Shown here: positions 10,377-21,290 of the stretch, one piece after another
Numbering within the stretch: the stretch's first letter is position 1
Layout: each line of letters opens with the position of its first letter
Made by a program: the position numbers and the translations under genes
Notes under the pieces: model-generated
Database searches by the model: none
What the model was told of the DNA's origin: nothing
What the model saw: the letters and a program-made list of their open reading frames with translations, nothing else
Assembly: GCF_003144195.1 (NCBI RefSeq)
Contig: NW_020290122.1
Location: forward strand, 1 to 39,415
Direction: 5' to 3'
Length of the DNA: 39,415 nt
Origin: Ceraceosorus guamensis
Taxonomy: Eukaryota > Basidiomycota > Exobasidiomycetes > Ceraceosorales > Ceraceosoraceae

Positions 10377-12907
10377 GATTGCCACGAAAGCAACGGTCAA
10401 TGAGGCGCAAGGAACACGCGCCAGCGCGCGTTACGTGCTGCTCTCGAGGTGCGCCGGGGGGCTGTTGGCGTGCTAACGGTGTGCAGAGCAAGAGTGTGAG
10501 CAGCCAGCAGACGCAGAGGCAAGCATTTCCATGATCGAACAACGCTGTGTCAGTCGGCGGAAATGTGTAGCAAGCAAGGTCAAGGTCAAGGCGAAGGCGG
10601 CGGCGGCGGGTGTCGTGTCATGTGGCAAAAGTTGCGAGCGCCAAAATGAGGGTGTGTCAAGATGAGCAGAAGATCCGTCCGCACTTGGCAATCGCGAATC
10701 AGAAGCGATGACCGCGCTGACTGAGACCCGAGCGGCGGGACCTGACGACCCGCCTTTGCGGGGATCAGAGCCGAACATTCGTGATTCGTGCTTTCCCAGC
10801 AGCGGCAACAATTCTAACTCGTCACTCCTGGCATCAGCAACGCACCGCACCGCTCTTTGGAGAATCACGATTCGCCCTGGCGCTTTTTGTGTGCCTGATG
10901 ACGGTCTCTAATGCATGGCTGCATGCTTGGAAACGCATCAGTCAGCGATCCCCGCCATACGACTTAATAGACTCTGTGGGGCCCGCTTGTCGTGAGCAGC
11001 AGAGACAAGGCTGAAACGCGTGTGCCGAGTCTCTGGTTCATTCATATTCTGATTCACGATTCGTCATTATTAATGTACAGCCCGAGTCAGAGCAGCAGCA
11101 TGCACACACGCATGCACGGACGGCTCATTTAGCACACGCGAATGCAAGGATCGGAGGTTCAATGCAGCTGACTCATGTCGTGCTGTGCGTGGGCGGCAGG
11201 CCCCTGTGCTACCACCGGGAGCTTTGTGCGCTTCCGAGATCTCGAGTAGCATGGGTCACCGTTTGCAGTACTGTATACCACCAGGATCAGCAGTCATGCA
11301 GCTCATCGCTGGCCAGCGGCACGACTGAACACTCCGCTTACATTCCCTACAAACTGACGAGGTGCCTGTCTTCTGCAAAGCAAGTCTCGATCGATGCATT
11401 TGCCCGCGTCGGTCAGCGCCTGCTTGCAGCCGCGGGCCTCTCATGCATGCATGCACACCCAGCTTTCAAGCGCCCGCGGAGAATTCGGAACCGCTTGCGG
11501 GAAAGATCGAAATCGGAGAGGAGGAGCAATACCACGGCAGCGGTCACCATGTCTTCACGATCATTGACGAATGTGCGAGCAGCAAGCGAAGCTTGTCGAG
11601 CAACCCGGCCAGGTGACGGTGAGCCGGCGTTCAGTCCGGGAAAGAATCACGAATGCTTCGAGAGCGAACGTGCGGTGGCTGATCACACACGACGAGTGTT
11701 CGTAGCTTTTCATGCTTGGATCGTGCGTGCCTGTTCCTGCCCGAGCGCCTTCTCGCTTCGACCGCTGCGCCCAACTTTCCCGATTACGATTGAGGGCAGG
11801 AGGCTTGCATCTCGTAGAGTGCTCTCTCTGTTCCAGTCCCCTGCAACGGTCGGCGATAACAACGTGGCCTGGGCACATCTTCCACACGGAGTCAGTCTCC
11901 GCAGCAGCAGTACCAGCGCGCTTCTTGACGATCTACGACCAGTCGGAGTTTTCGCCGTCATCACCGGCTCTTCAATGATGCGCGGATCGCTCGTTCACTG
12001 CTGCACGACGGTCGCTCTGCCCTCGGTGACTGAAGCAGTCGACTGAACCTCAAAGCTGATTTCAGGCGCAATCACTCTCGCTCACGCACCACCCTTCAGC
12101 CCACTGTCCAGCTGCAGTCAACACTGTGGCATAGAGTCCTGCCTCGGCTCATATGGGCGCATACATGCTGCGCCAACTCCCATGCACTTGCGCCTGCCCT
12201 TGCACGAAGACTTCGAGCAGTCGCGCTCCCATCGCCTGCTGGTGGGTCGCAACTTCTTTAGCTCGGTTCCTGAGGAGCAGGTCAACGGTGAAGGCCTCCT
12301 TGGCGCATTTCGGACTCTGTTGGATGTCGCGGTGGCCCATGCATTCTTCCCGCCAGTTGACTCCGAACAGCTTCGAGGGCCTTTCGGCTGGTGCTAGGAA
12401 ACCTGATGATGCCGTCGAATGGCGCATGGCTGACGCTGATGGGGCAAAAGGGTAGTGCTTGCCCTGGTGCTGAGCCACAATGAGCTTTGACGAGAATACT
12501 CGATTTCACTCAAATTCCTGACTCAAGCCTTCAAGAGCATCGCCTAAGTGGGCCCCACGTGACTCGCCCTCTCGCTATGGGCGTCCGATATGCCCGCTTC
12601 CTTAAAAACCCCGCACGGGCCTGCACGAAAAAAGCTAAGCGGCGGGAAGATTTAAAGATCTGAGTGCCAGCACTGCCAAGATGTCTCAGCACTCTCAGGC
12701 TATCCCGCCGCCTCCACTTGAGCACAACGGGCGGCGGGCATTTGCTCGAGACTCACGACTGTCAGGCGTGTGAAGCACGCCTGACTCGCGCGAAGCTGAC
12801 TCTAGATCCATGATTGCTTGGGTTCTCATCCTTGATCACAATGTCAGCCTTGACCATTTCTCGGCGCATGCTGAAAGAAGCACCACCTTCACCCGTCATT
12901 ATCGGTG
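10377..12907. other. Intergenic region between divergent PKS and hydrolase genes
   Basis: About 2.5 kb that must hold the promoters of the PKS (leftwards) and the hydrolase (rightwards). It carries several ATTCACGATT-like motifs (10777, 10862, 11051, 11642) and a perfect inverted repeat at 12761-12785. Open frames such as 11162-12046 and 12149-12478 have no recognisable domain and an Arg/Ser/Cys-rich composition typical of chance frames in GC-rich DNA. A small unrecognised gene near 12150-12480 cannot be excluded. Confidence 0.5.
12761..12785. promoter_or_regulatory. Perfect inverted repeat upstream of hydrolase gene
   Basis: Arms GTCAGGCGTG and CACGCCTGAC (10 bp each, no mismatch) are separated by TGAAG. 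The element ends 122 bp before the hydrolase start codon. It could be a binding site for a dimeric transcription factor, for example of the zinc-cluster type, or a hairpin in the 5' leader. Both are inferences from the symmetry and position. Confidence 0.45.
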
Positions 12908-14818
12908 ATGGCATTTTTCCCCACTCAAGAGCTGGCTTTCGAGCCCCTCTTGCAGCCCATAGAGCTGGGCCCGCACGCAGCAGCGGCCTCCACGTCCACA
13001 CCCACATCCTCAGCTCGACTCTCGGCGTATCCTACCCCATCCCCACCTCGCAGCCTACCGACAGGATTGATTACAAATCACTACTTTCTGGGTAGCACAT
13101 CGCGACGCTCACGTCTTGGAGATGGGTCACTGCCATTGTCTCTGTCCCAGCTCCAAAGCTCATGGCCACCAGCTGAACCCGCCAGGCTTCGAGACGCTCC
13201 TCCAACCCCAGACGAGGTGGAGCGTCGACCGAGCAGGTACACCGCATTCACGGCTGCCAAAGCCAGTGACACTGTGCCCGATGCTTCTGTCTGCCCGCCT
13301 TTGATAGCTGTCTCGCGCTTTGTTCCAAATCGGACTGCTATCGGATCGTCGTCAAACCGCGCATCCACCCAGCGCATCACTTTACTTCTCACCCATGGCG
13401 CCGGCTTCCACAAAGAGGTGAGTTCTTGGCTCGACACCAAGTAGTCCTCCGCCTTCGGAGCTGCCCTCTCCCACACACTCATACTCTCGATCCTGCGATG
13501 TGAAAGCTGTTCGAACCCATGATCGAGCATGTCGTCGAGCTGCTGCGCGCAGGTGGAAATCATTCTATCGAGTTGGAGGAAGCTTGGTGCATCGATATGC
13601 CAGGTCACGGCGATTCAAGGGCAGTGAATGGCAGCGGCCCTTGGCTCAGTGAGTTGCGCTTGTTTGATGGAAGCGACGCTGCAGGTGCTGACTTCTGCAC
13701 GCGGCTCCGAACGTCTCTGTCCAGTCGATGGCAAAGACTATATGCGGGACGTCCTTACCTTTGTTGCTCTGTACCTGCCGTCGCTTCGAAGTGAAGCGAA
13801 CGAGCACATGCCTACGCTTTTGAAGCCGGACGTCGACGCGATCAAGCTCTTGTCCAATGCGCACAACGGACCGCGAGATGCTCCTCTTGCCCTCTCTACG
13901 CGTCCGAACCTCGTTGGTATTGGCCACTCGATCGGCGGAGAGACCATGGTGGGGTTGGCGATGCATGCGCCAAGATTATTCAGCAGCATAGCAGTCATCG
14001 AGCCCATCATTCTCGATGCGGCGACCCAGGCATTTGGGACAAGACTGCCACTGGCCAGGTTCGCGCTCAAAAAGGAATGGAGATGGGACAATGTCGAAGA
14101 GGCACAAAAGCATTTCTTGGCGCATCCCGTGTATGGACAGTACAGATTTGACGTCAGGGAGAAATTTCTTGTGGGTAGCTACACGCTCGAGCAGCTCACT
14201 GCATCGAGCCCACGAGAAGGATGCAAACACGCAGGATAAGTTTGCAGTCCAACCTAGCTCATGCTCTTCTCACGGACCCACGCAGGCGCACGGTGTTACA
14301 GCCTCTTCATTTTCGGCGACAAGAAGGGCCGAGAAGGCTGTCATGCTCAAAGCGAGCCCGTACACGGAAGCAGTGAGTCTCGTGGTGGAGAAGGTCGCCT
14401 AGCCCGCCATGCACGGCCTTACCAGTGGCCCGATTATCTACCCAAGATTGCATACCTTGACCATCAGACAGTCGTGAGCCTAGCACCTCGAGGCGCCTTC
14501 TTCCCTCCTATTCCGTCTCTTTGGATCACAGGATCCCGGCCACTGATGTAGTACGTATGCGCTATGGCTCTCCATTGCAAAACGGTTCCGACGCGCGCTG
14601 AACCTCCTTTCCCTTCTGGCCCCTCCTCAAGCTCTGCGAAAGAGGCACCACCACTGGAGACTGTGCATCGCCTTGCTCAGCGCTTCCGAGGAATGCAGGT
14701 CGAGGTGCTTCAAGGAGGCCACAATCTGCCCTACGACGACCCCGCGTCGGTGGCAAAGGCGATTTGTAGATTCATTACTGCTTTTACCGGAACCGCATCC
14801 AGCGCATCGCACCTCTAA
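12908..14818 (+). CDS. Peroxisomal-type alpha/beta hydrolase with C-terminal SHL signal
   Basis: Six exons: 12908-13417, 13507-13648, 13725-14174, 14302-14372, 14426-14550, 14632-14818, giving 494 residues. The hydrolase fold begins at LLLTHGAGFHKE; the nucleophile elbow is GHSIGGE (Ser about 285) and the catalytic His lies in GGHNLP (about 463). The oxyanion-type HGAG and a late strand read as PSLWITGSR fit the family of yeast Lpx1 and of Alternaria Akt2, peroxisomal alpha/beta hydrolases. The last three residues are SHL, a PTS1 variant, so import into peroxisomes is expected. The first 150 or so residues are Pro/Ser-rich and of unknown use. The gene is divergent from the PKS and could act on the polyketide or on a CoA precursor. 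The third intron (14175-14301) has a weak GTAGCT donor and is the least certain junction; two acceptors end in AAG. Confidence 0.82.
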
Positions 14819-15163
14819 TCGCCTCTTCGGATATTCTTCTGTCAACTTACACTCGGTCGGCGAGTGCCTCGCCCAGCTGCGCAAAGCGCCGCACTTGTAT
14901 GTTCACCTTGACGACTTGATCGCAAGCAAGCAGATGAGTCACACCAAGAGACGGCAGACGCATCTTTAAATGTGGCAGCAGGCACGATGATAGAATACAA
15001 GAGATCGAGCAACGCGGGTCGTGGTGATACGTCTGGAATGAGATTATGTTGGGTGTTTGAGCAGCGTGCATCGCGCTTGACAGGGAGGCAGAGAGAAGCG
15101 AAAAGCGAGCAAGCGCTGCAAAGGACCAGTGTTAAGTAGGACGAAACGCAATAATTCATCGCA
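14819..15163. other. Convergent spacer between hydrolase and membrane protein genes
   Basis: The 345 bp between two stop codons of converging genes. It should hold both 3' ends. I see no further gene or repeat in it. Confidence 0.6.
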
Positions 15164-16692
15164 TCATTCTCGCGTGGTGAGAATCTCAGTCGTGATGCGC
15201 AGCCTTCCGTCATTGTCGCGCGCCGGAACTGACTGCGCGCCCGATCGCGAGGGTTGCGAAGAGTGTCCAGAAGTTTGGCGCTCTCGCTCGTCGCCACCAA
15301 AGTTGCGGATGCTGGACGTAGCCGTGCTAGGACGAATATGCCGTGTGGGGGGCGAGTCGGCCGGAACGAAAGTGGGCGTGGTCTCCATGATGAATGAGGG
15401 TGCGCCCGCTTCGTCGGTCTTCATCACCTCCACGCTAGCATCTTCCGCGCTCCTGTCCGTCCTCGGTGTCAGGGGGTGACCGTGGTGGAAAGTGGTGTGA
15501 GAAGCGTCGCGTCGGTTGAAGAAGCGCAAAGCACCCTCGACTTTGCTGTTGCTACCCCTCCTGTGACCGTCGTATGGCCTGTCGATGAACGGTGCCTCGA
15601 ATCCTCCACCCTCGACGTACCCGGCAGACGCTTGACTCGCGCGAGGTGCAGCGCGTGCGCCGCCCAACGCGATCGCAATATCGTTCTCCGAGTACGGCTT
15701 GCCTGCGGGGCCCAAGCCTCTGTGGTTGATGTCGGTAGAGCGGGGCAAGACGAGCAGACCAGTCTTGCCTCTGTCCATCCAAACGTCCGTGTGCAAGACG
15801 ATACGAGTAGCGACGACCGAATTGAGCACGAATTGGATAGGGATGGGCACGTTGGCCAGAATGAGGTTCTTGTAGAAAAGGATGGTGAAGAAGCAAGACA
15901 AGTTGGCAGTGATGGAGACCAAGAACAGGAAAGTGGTGGTGTCGTGCATGAATCGCTTGGCCTTAGGACTGAATGCGCTGAGGAGGCGCGAAGAGATGAG
16001 CATGGTTGACACGACGTACATGATAATGTCGAATCCAGCCGCTGCACCCCAGCCCATCACACGGAACGCGGGTGATGGAAGAGGCTGGCAAACAGGCTGG
16101 TAGTGGACCGCCATGGCCGGCTCGACTGGACCAGCCTTGAAGAAGGGAATCGCGGCAATCCAAATGACGCAGGTGACGAAGCCGAGCACGGAAAGAGGGC
16201 GCCAAATTTGATTTGATCCGTTGGACAAGCTGCACAACAAGAGAAGCGAGGCAATTGTGAGCAAGGATCCGAATCGTGCCGAAAGCAGTCGCGTCCGACT
16301 CACGCATGGACTCGGAGCACGGAGATGATGACGTGGCAGATTTGACCTGGCTGGAAGAAGACGTAGACCAGATTTAGACCAGCTTGGCAGTTCGGCACAG
16401 AGTCGCCGAAAAAGACGACGGCTGAAGCGACAAGAGCAGCAATGGTGGAATAGCGGGAGACCAGCAGGCAGATGTTGACGGGCAAGAATTGGCCCTTGAG
16501 CAACTCCTTCCATCTCGCCACCTCTTCGTGCAGGGTCACGATCCACTCCCAGAGGTACATGGCGTAGATGGCGATCAAGGCATATCGGAAAACTTCGACG
16601 TGATATTCCCTTTGCAGCGTATCGGCGGGAATGTAGTGGCCACTTGGAGAGAGGATCAAGTGGCCTCCATCGACGTATGGTTCGAAAGACAT
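15164..16692 (-). CDS. Seven-helix membrane protein, DUF6533-like (basidiomycete family)
   Basis: Two exons, 16692-16304 and 16229-15164, joined across a 74-nt GTGAGT...CAG intron, give 484 residues. Seven hydrophobic segments can be read in the first 290 residues, the first at RYALIAIYAMYLWEWIVTL and the last around IQFVLNSVVATRIVL. The first helix followed by a charged stretch (TLHEEVARWKE) and a second helix beginning LLVSRYST resemble the DUF6533 pattern of basidiomycete seven-helix proteins, whose function is unknown. The last 190 residues are a polar, Ser/Pro/Arg-rich tail, probably cytosolic. The frame is open further upstream to 16803, but the methionine at 16692 starts directly before the conserved region. 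Its place between the hydrolase and transporter makes a role in the cluster possible but unproven. Confidence 0.8.
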
Positions 16693-19371
16693 GATGAGCA
16701 AGCGATGGGTCGCGGGTATCCGTAGATCGCCAAGTGAATGGCAGAAGGACTTGTAGAGAAACCGGGCAAAGACGAACGTGGAAGCGTCGTGGGAATGAGG
16801 CAAGGGAGAGCAAGGCTTACTTTAAGGGAATGCAGGCAGGCAACTGCTGTACTTGCCCTGGATGAGAAGCCGACGCTATCGAATCGGACGATCAGGGCTA
16901 GCCTGGGAGGCAGGGCCAAATCGCCCGGCTCTCATCACTGAAGCTGCATGCGCATAAACGAACGATGATGACAGGTGCAGCAACTGTGCTGGTGCAGCAT
17001 CACAAGGACGTGCGCAGTGTGATCTGGGGCCGACGATTCAGTCATTCTCCTCTTGCCCGGCGCTCCCGCCGGATAAGACTTTGCAAGACGCCGAACTCAA
17101 CACCCAGACTCAGATCAAACTGTGATCATCCGAGAATCGTTGTGTCGGGCCGGAGCTGAGGTCTGGGATGAGTCGCTACTGCTCGGGTCGACTTTCAAAG
17201 TTTGATGACTCTTGGTGACTGTGCAGAATGGCAAGGCGCTTGCGCCGCGTTGCTATTGCAGCTTGCAGGCCTTCCTTCAAGTGCCACAAGTCGCAGGTCC
17301 CCTGCGCTTCACTTCGACTGCAGTCCGACATCAGTTTGGACCGACCGCCCAGCAGAGGGCAGAAAAGTTCGAGTCGCTGCAAACGGTTGCAAGCTGGCGT
17401 TTCATTGGCCGGAGACTGAGTCGGGTCGGCGCAGCGCTAAAAAGAGCAAGCCGGACAAACCTTTCCTCGGCATCCTCACAAGTAGACAGTCGCAGGCGAG
17501 ACGTTCCGGCAAAGATGAGGATGAGGGAACGCAAGGAACGTCTACCCACGTCCATGTCCATCCCGCTCCGATCTGGGGGATGACTTTGCGCGCGGTATCA
17601 CAGCACACAGCTAGCGCCTCGAGGGCGGGACCAAAGCCGCATGAACGAAGCGTGGCGAAAGATTTTCAGGAACGCTATTCATGTCTCTGCTAAGTGCGTA
17701 AGGGGAAGTGTCTGTCTGTATGGCCGTCAGCAGCTACACCACTGTGGATTGACTGGAGATGCAATCACAAGTCGGACTGATGAGTGGCGAACTGCCAGTT
17801 ACTCGAAGACTACTTTGGATGAGGCAAGGCAGAATTGCAGAGCTTGGGCGACGAAAGGTGAGTATTGAGCATCGACTCCACTCGTGCGCGGAGAGACACG
17901 CTAAGAGCGCATATACGTACATGCAAGCGCGATTGCGCGTCAGCTGAGCATTTTGGCAGGGGGGCCAAGGGCTACAACTGTGTGCTTTCCTATTTTGTGG
18001 CAAGCCTTCGGTGATGAGTCTAATAGCTGTCGTCAATGGAGCGCCGATAAGCCATACATTTATGATTCATGACTCACGAATGTCCGTGCTTGCCCCAAAG
18101 GCCTTGCTCCCTGTAGCACTCGCGTTGCTGGTTCACCAATCTCGACGCAACGTAGCACAAGCCTTGGTCTCAGCACCGGCTTGCTCTTGCTGTGCAGGGT
18201 TTGTTTTCTTATGGTGGTCTTGGCTTGTTTGCGGACCCACACGGTGCGCGGTCACCAGCAACTGCACGAGGTCCTCGCTTCATGTCTTGCTTTCCAGCTG
18301 CGCCGTCCGGCATACGACAGCGGAGTGAGCTGCGAACTACGAAATGCTGCAGTAGCGGAGTTTTAAAGAAAAAAAGTCCCGCTATAATGCGCGCGGATGA
18401 TGCTGCTGCTGCTGCTGCTGCTTTACTCGCGATTTCTCCGACCTGGTTTCATGCGCGACTTTGCCCACTGCCCTTCTGGCTGCTGGCTCCGCCGTCCATG
18501 CAGGATGCGTCTCCCTCACAATCACTGTCTGAACATGCAGCACCCGCTGCACTCCCGAATCACGAATTCATCTCTGCCTGTGTGCAGCTTGGCGTCCGGA
18601 CCACGCGCGAAGCTGCATTTCGCGACTCGCTTCTCTCAGCAGACGGAGATTCGCCCGACGCATCGCACGAGGCGCGCAAGCACACACATAGATGTCTCTC
18701 GGGCGGCAGCAGGGCCGAATGCGGATTCGCCATGCGGCCGTCTTGGGTTTTGGAGCTTCTTAGCGTGCTCGAACTGTTTGGTCGTGCATCGATGGGCGTC
18801 GTTTTGCCTTTCCGCTCGGGCCGGGTGATTGCTGACTGGGCTCCTTCTCTGCCGCCCTCAGCTCGGAGGTCGGGGAGCTGCCCCCATCGAGTTCCGAGTT
18901 CGTCGAGATGAGTGGATGCACCAAAAGGGACAGAAGAGAGTCGTGAGTCATGGTACAGTCACGAGTGTGATGAGTCGCAAGCGATCGAATGCAAGCCGGC
19001 CGGCGGCAACTCGCGCCTGACCTGCGTGATTCGCCTCACATCTTGATACTGATCAGCATTGGAGCACGGCACAGCACGGCGACTTGCCAAATCAGTCCGT
19101 GGATGAATCGTGAATGTGACCCGAACCAAGCTGCTTGACATCACCACCTTCGTCCGTTAACGTACCTGCACCTTGACGCTCTCACGAATGCCCATCGCAT
19201 AAGCGCAGGCGCGCCCCTTGTGTAGCTTGAGGACACCAAACAGCGTTGTCACATCCGGCCACACACCTCGACCTCTCCTTCGTGGACACGTCGAACTTTC
19301 GCTCGCCTCGACATCACCATTTGCGCCTTGACACCAAACAATCAACGCCTACACTGCGATATTGAGGCACA
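16693..19371. other. Long intergenic region with no recognised gene
   Basis: About 2.7 kb between the divergent membrane protein and MFS genes. It contains a (TGC)n microsatellite at about 18401-18422 and scattered ATTCACGATT-like motifs near 18061, 18555 and 19103. Frames at 17202-17693 and 18192-18911 are open by chance: they are rich in Ser, Arg and Cys, overlap frames of similar length in other registers, and lack domains. Confidence 0.55.
18401..18422. repeat. (TGC)n microsatellite
   Basis: Seven consecutive TGC units in intergenic DNA, preceded by a short GATGA stretch. No coding context is visible. Confidence 0.85.
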
Positions 19372-20881
19372 ATGAGCTACCAGAGGCCGGCTTATGAGGT
19401 CCGGCAGGGCGATCACAGCTCTTACCAGATGGAAGAGCGGCATCCAGCATACTCTGAGGCTCACTCTCGTCCCAGCGATGCAACAGCGCTCAAGGGAGAT
19501 TACAGCGACCCCGTCAGTCCTGATCGAGCCGTCACCACTCCTTCTCCTCCGCCGACTGCCGCTCCTCTCAACCCTGCACCATCATCTGCACCCGCTGGTC
19601 CAACCTTTCCGGATGGAGGCTTGGACGCTTGGCTGACCGTCTTGGGGGGCTTCCTCACCTTCTTTGCTGGTCTCGGTTTCATCTCCTCCTACGCTGTATT
19701 CCAAGCATACTACGCGCAGAATCAGCTGCAAGGACGAAGTGAGGCTGCCATTGCTTGGATCGGTTCCATTCAGCTGTGGGGCAACTTTGGTTTCGGCTTG
19801 CCCGCCGGTATCCTCCTTGACCGCTACGGCCCAAAGGTGAGTGCGCGCGGCAACAGCCAGCAGGTGCGCCATGACATGCCGCTGACGTTCGTCTGCTCGC
19901 TTCTTCCAGGTCCCCATGCTCCTCGGCACTGCGCTCATCGTGCTCGGCACCATGACGACTTCGGCTTGCCAGGATCAGCAGTACTATCAGTTCTTCCTCT
20001 CGCAGGGCTTGTGCTCCGCCTTTGGCTATGGCTTGGTGTTCAATCCCGCACTCAGTGTGCCCAATCAGTGGTTCCTGAAAAAGAGAGGTCTCGTTGGCGG
20101 CCTGGTGGTGGGCGGAACTTCATTCGGTGGTGCGCTCTGGCCAGTGATGCTGAACCGCATGCTCAACTTTGATGGCGTCAGCTTCGGCTGGACGCTGCGA
20201 GCCTGCGCTTTCATCCAGCTCGCCCTGCTTCTTACCGCCACCATGCTCATCAAGACTCGCTTCCCGCGCAAGATGATCAAGGGACCGCCTCCACTCAAGG
20301 AAATGTTTACCAGTCTGCGCTTCAACACCTTCACCTTTGCTGAGCTGGTCGGCTTCTTTGGTCTCTATTCGCCCTATATCTTCATCTCCGCCTACGGTGT
20401 TCATCGAGGAGCCTCGCTTTCCACCTCATTCTACCTCTCCTCGGTTCTCAACGCTACCTCGTTCTTTGGTCGTCTGCTCGTCGGTCTCGGCTCTGACAAG
20501 CTCGGCACTTTCAACACCATCACCATCAGCACGGCCATCACTGCTCTCATCGCGTGGACCTGGCCCGCAGCAACCACCAACGCTGGCAACTTTGTCTGGG
20601 GCGCATTCTACGGGTTTTGGGCTGGCGCAGTCGTCAGTCTCTTGGCGCCGTGCGTTGCGCGCATCGCTTCCAGCCCGCGTGTCATTGGCCAGTACGTCGG
20701 CGTCAATACTACCATCGCCGCGCTCGGCGTGCTTGCTGCAGAACCGGTCGCTGGGCGCCTCATCAGTAACAACAGGGGCGATTTTGATGCCGCGCAATTC
20801 TTCATCGCTGCCATGATCACCGCTTGCGCCATCCTCTTTGCCTGCGCCCGTCTCACCATGTCGCGCGACCTGAAGGTGTAA
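19372..20881 (+). CDS. MFS transporter, monocarboxylate-porter-like
   Basis: Two exons, 19372-19836 and 19910-20881, with a 73-nt GTGAGT...CAG intron, give 478 residues. Residues 1-80 are a polar Pro/Ser-rich cytosolic tail. The membrane part begins with PDGGLDAWLTVLGGF, the typical entry of fungal monocarboxylate-porter (MCT) family members, followed by GxLxDRxGP (GILLDRYGPK) in the loop after helix 2 and about twelve hydrophobic segments to the C-terminus. Known relatives move organic acids or small metabolites at the plasma membrane; some fungal ones export secondary metabolites. Being the outermost gene beside a PKS, hydrolase and membrane protein, it is a candidate exporter of the cluster product, though it could equally be a housekeeping transporter. 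The start ATG has a good CACA context. Confidence 0.92.
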
Positions 20882-21290
20882 TCGAGAAAGGTTGCCGACA
20901 AAACATTGCTCGTTCTATCCACCATCTCGCTTCGGCTTCAAAAATGCTGCATTGTCTACCACACATTCACTTAATGCCATGATCTGCTATACCCAAACAC
21001 CTCGCAGCGTGCGAACACATGTTTGGCGGCAATCCGTCCCCAACGGTCCGTCAAGGTAAGACAAGCTGGCCGCCCATGTGCTGTAGACTTAGCGCGATGC
21101 GAGCATTCGTTGCTCGCTGGATGCTTCTGTTCGACTCGTGCGGGAGCCAGACGCTGCATGAAGGTTCTCAATAGTTGCAAGGCTCAGGTAGGCCATCGTC
21201 GCGCTACAAGGCCAGGGACATTTTCCATAAAGAGAAGGGTCCGTACCGCTGCCAACACTAAAGGTGGCGCTGCTTTCTAGCCGGCGCCAT
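20882..21290. other. Convergent spacer between MFS and F-box genes
   Basis: About 410 bp between two converging stop codons. It should contain the two 3' ends. No gene or repeat is seen. Confidence 0.6.

Noticed and set aside
11162-12046. 294-codon open frame on the plus strand
   Set aside because: Arg/Ser/Cys-rich, no domain, overlaps other open frames, and contains intergenic ATTCACGATT-like motifs.
12149-12478. Overlapping frames of about 70-110 codons on both strands
   Set aside because: Composition is somewhat protein-like, but both strands are equally open and nothing is recognisable; a relic or small gene cannot be excluded.
17202-18911. Several 100-240 codon frames between the membrane protein and MFS genes
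   Set aside because: All registers are open for similar lengths, a TGC microsatellite is included, and no domain or splice pattern appears.
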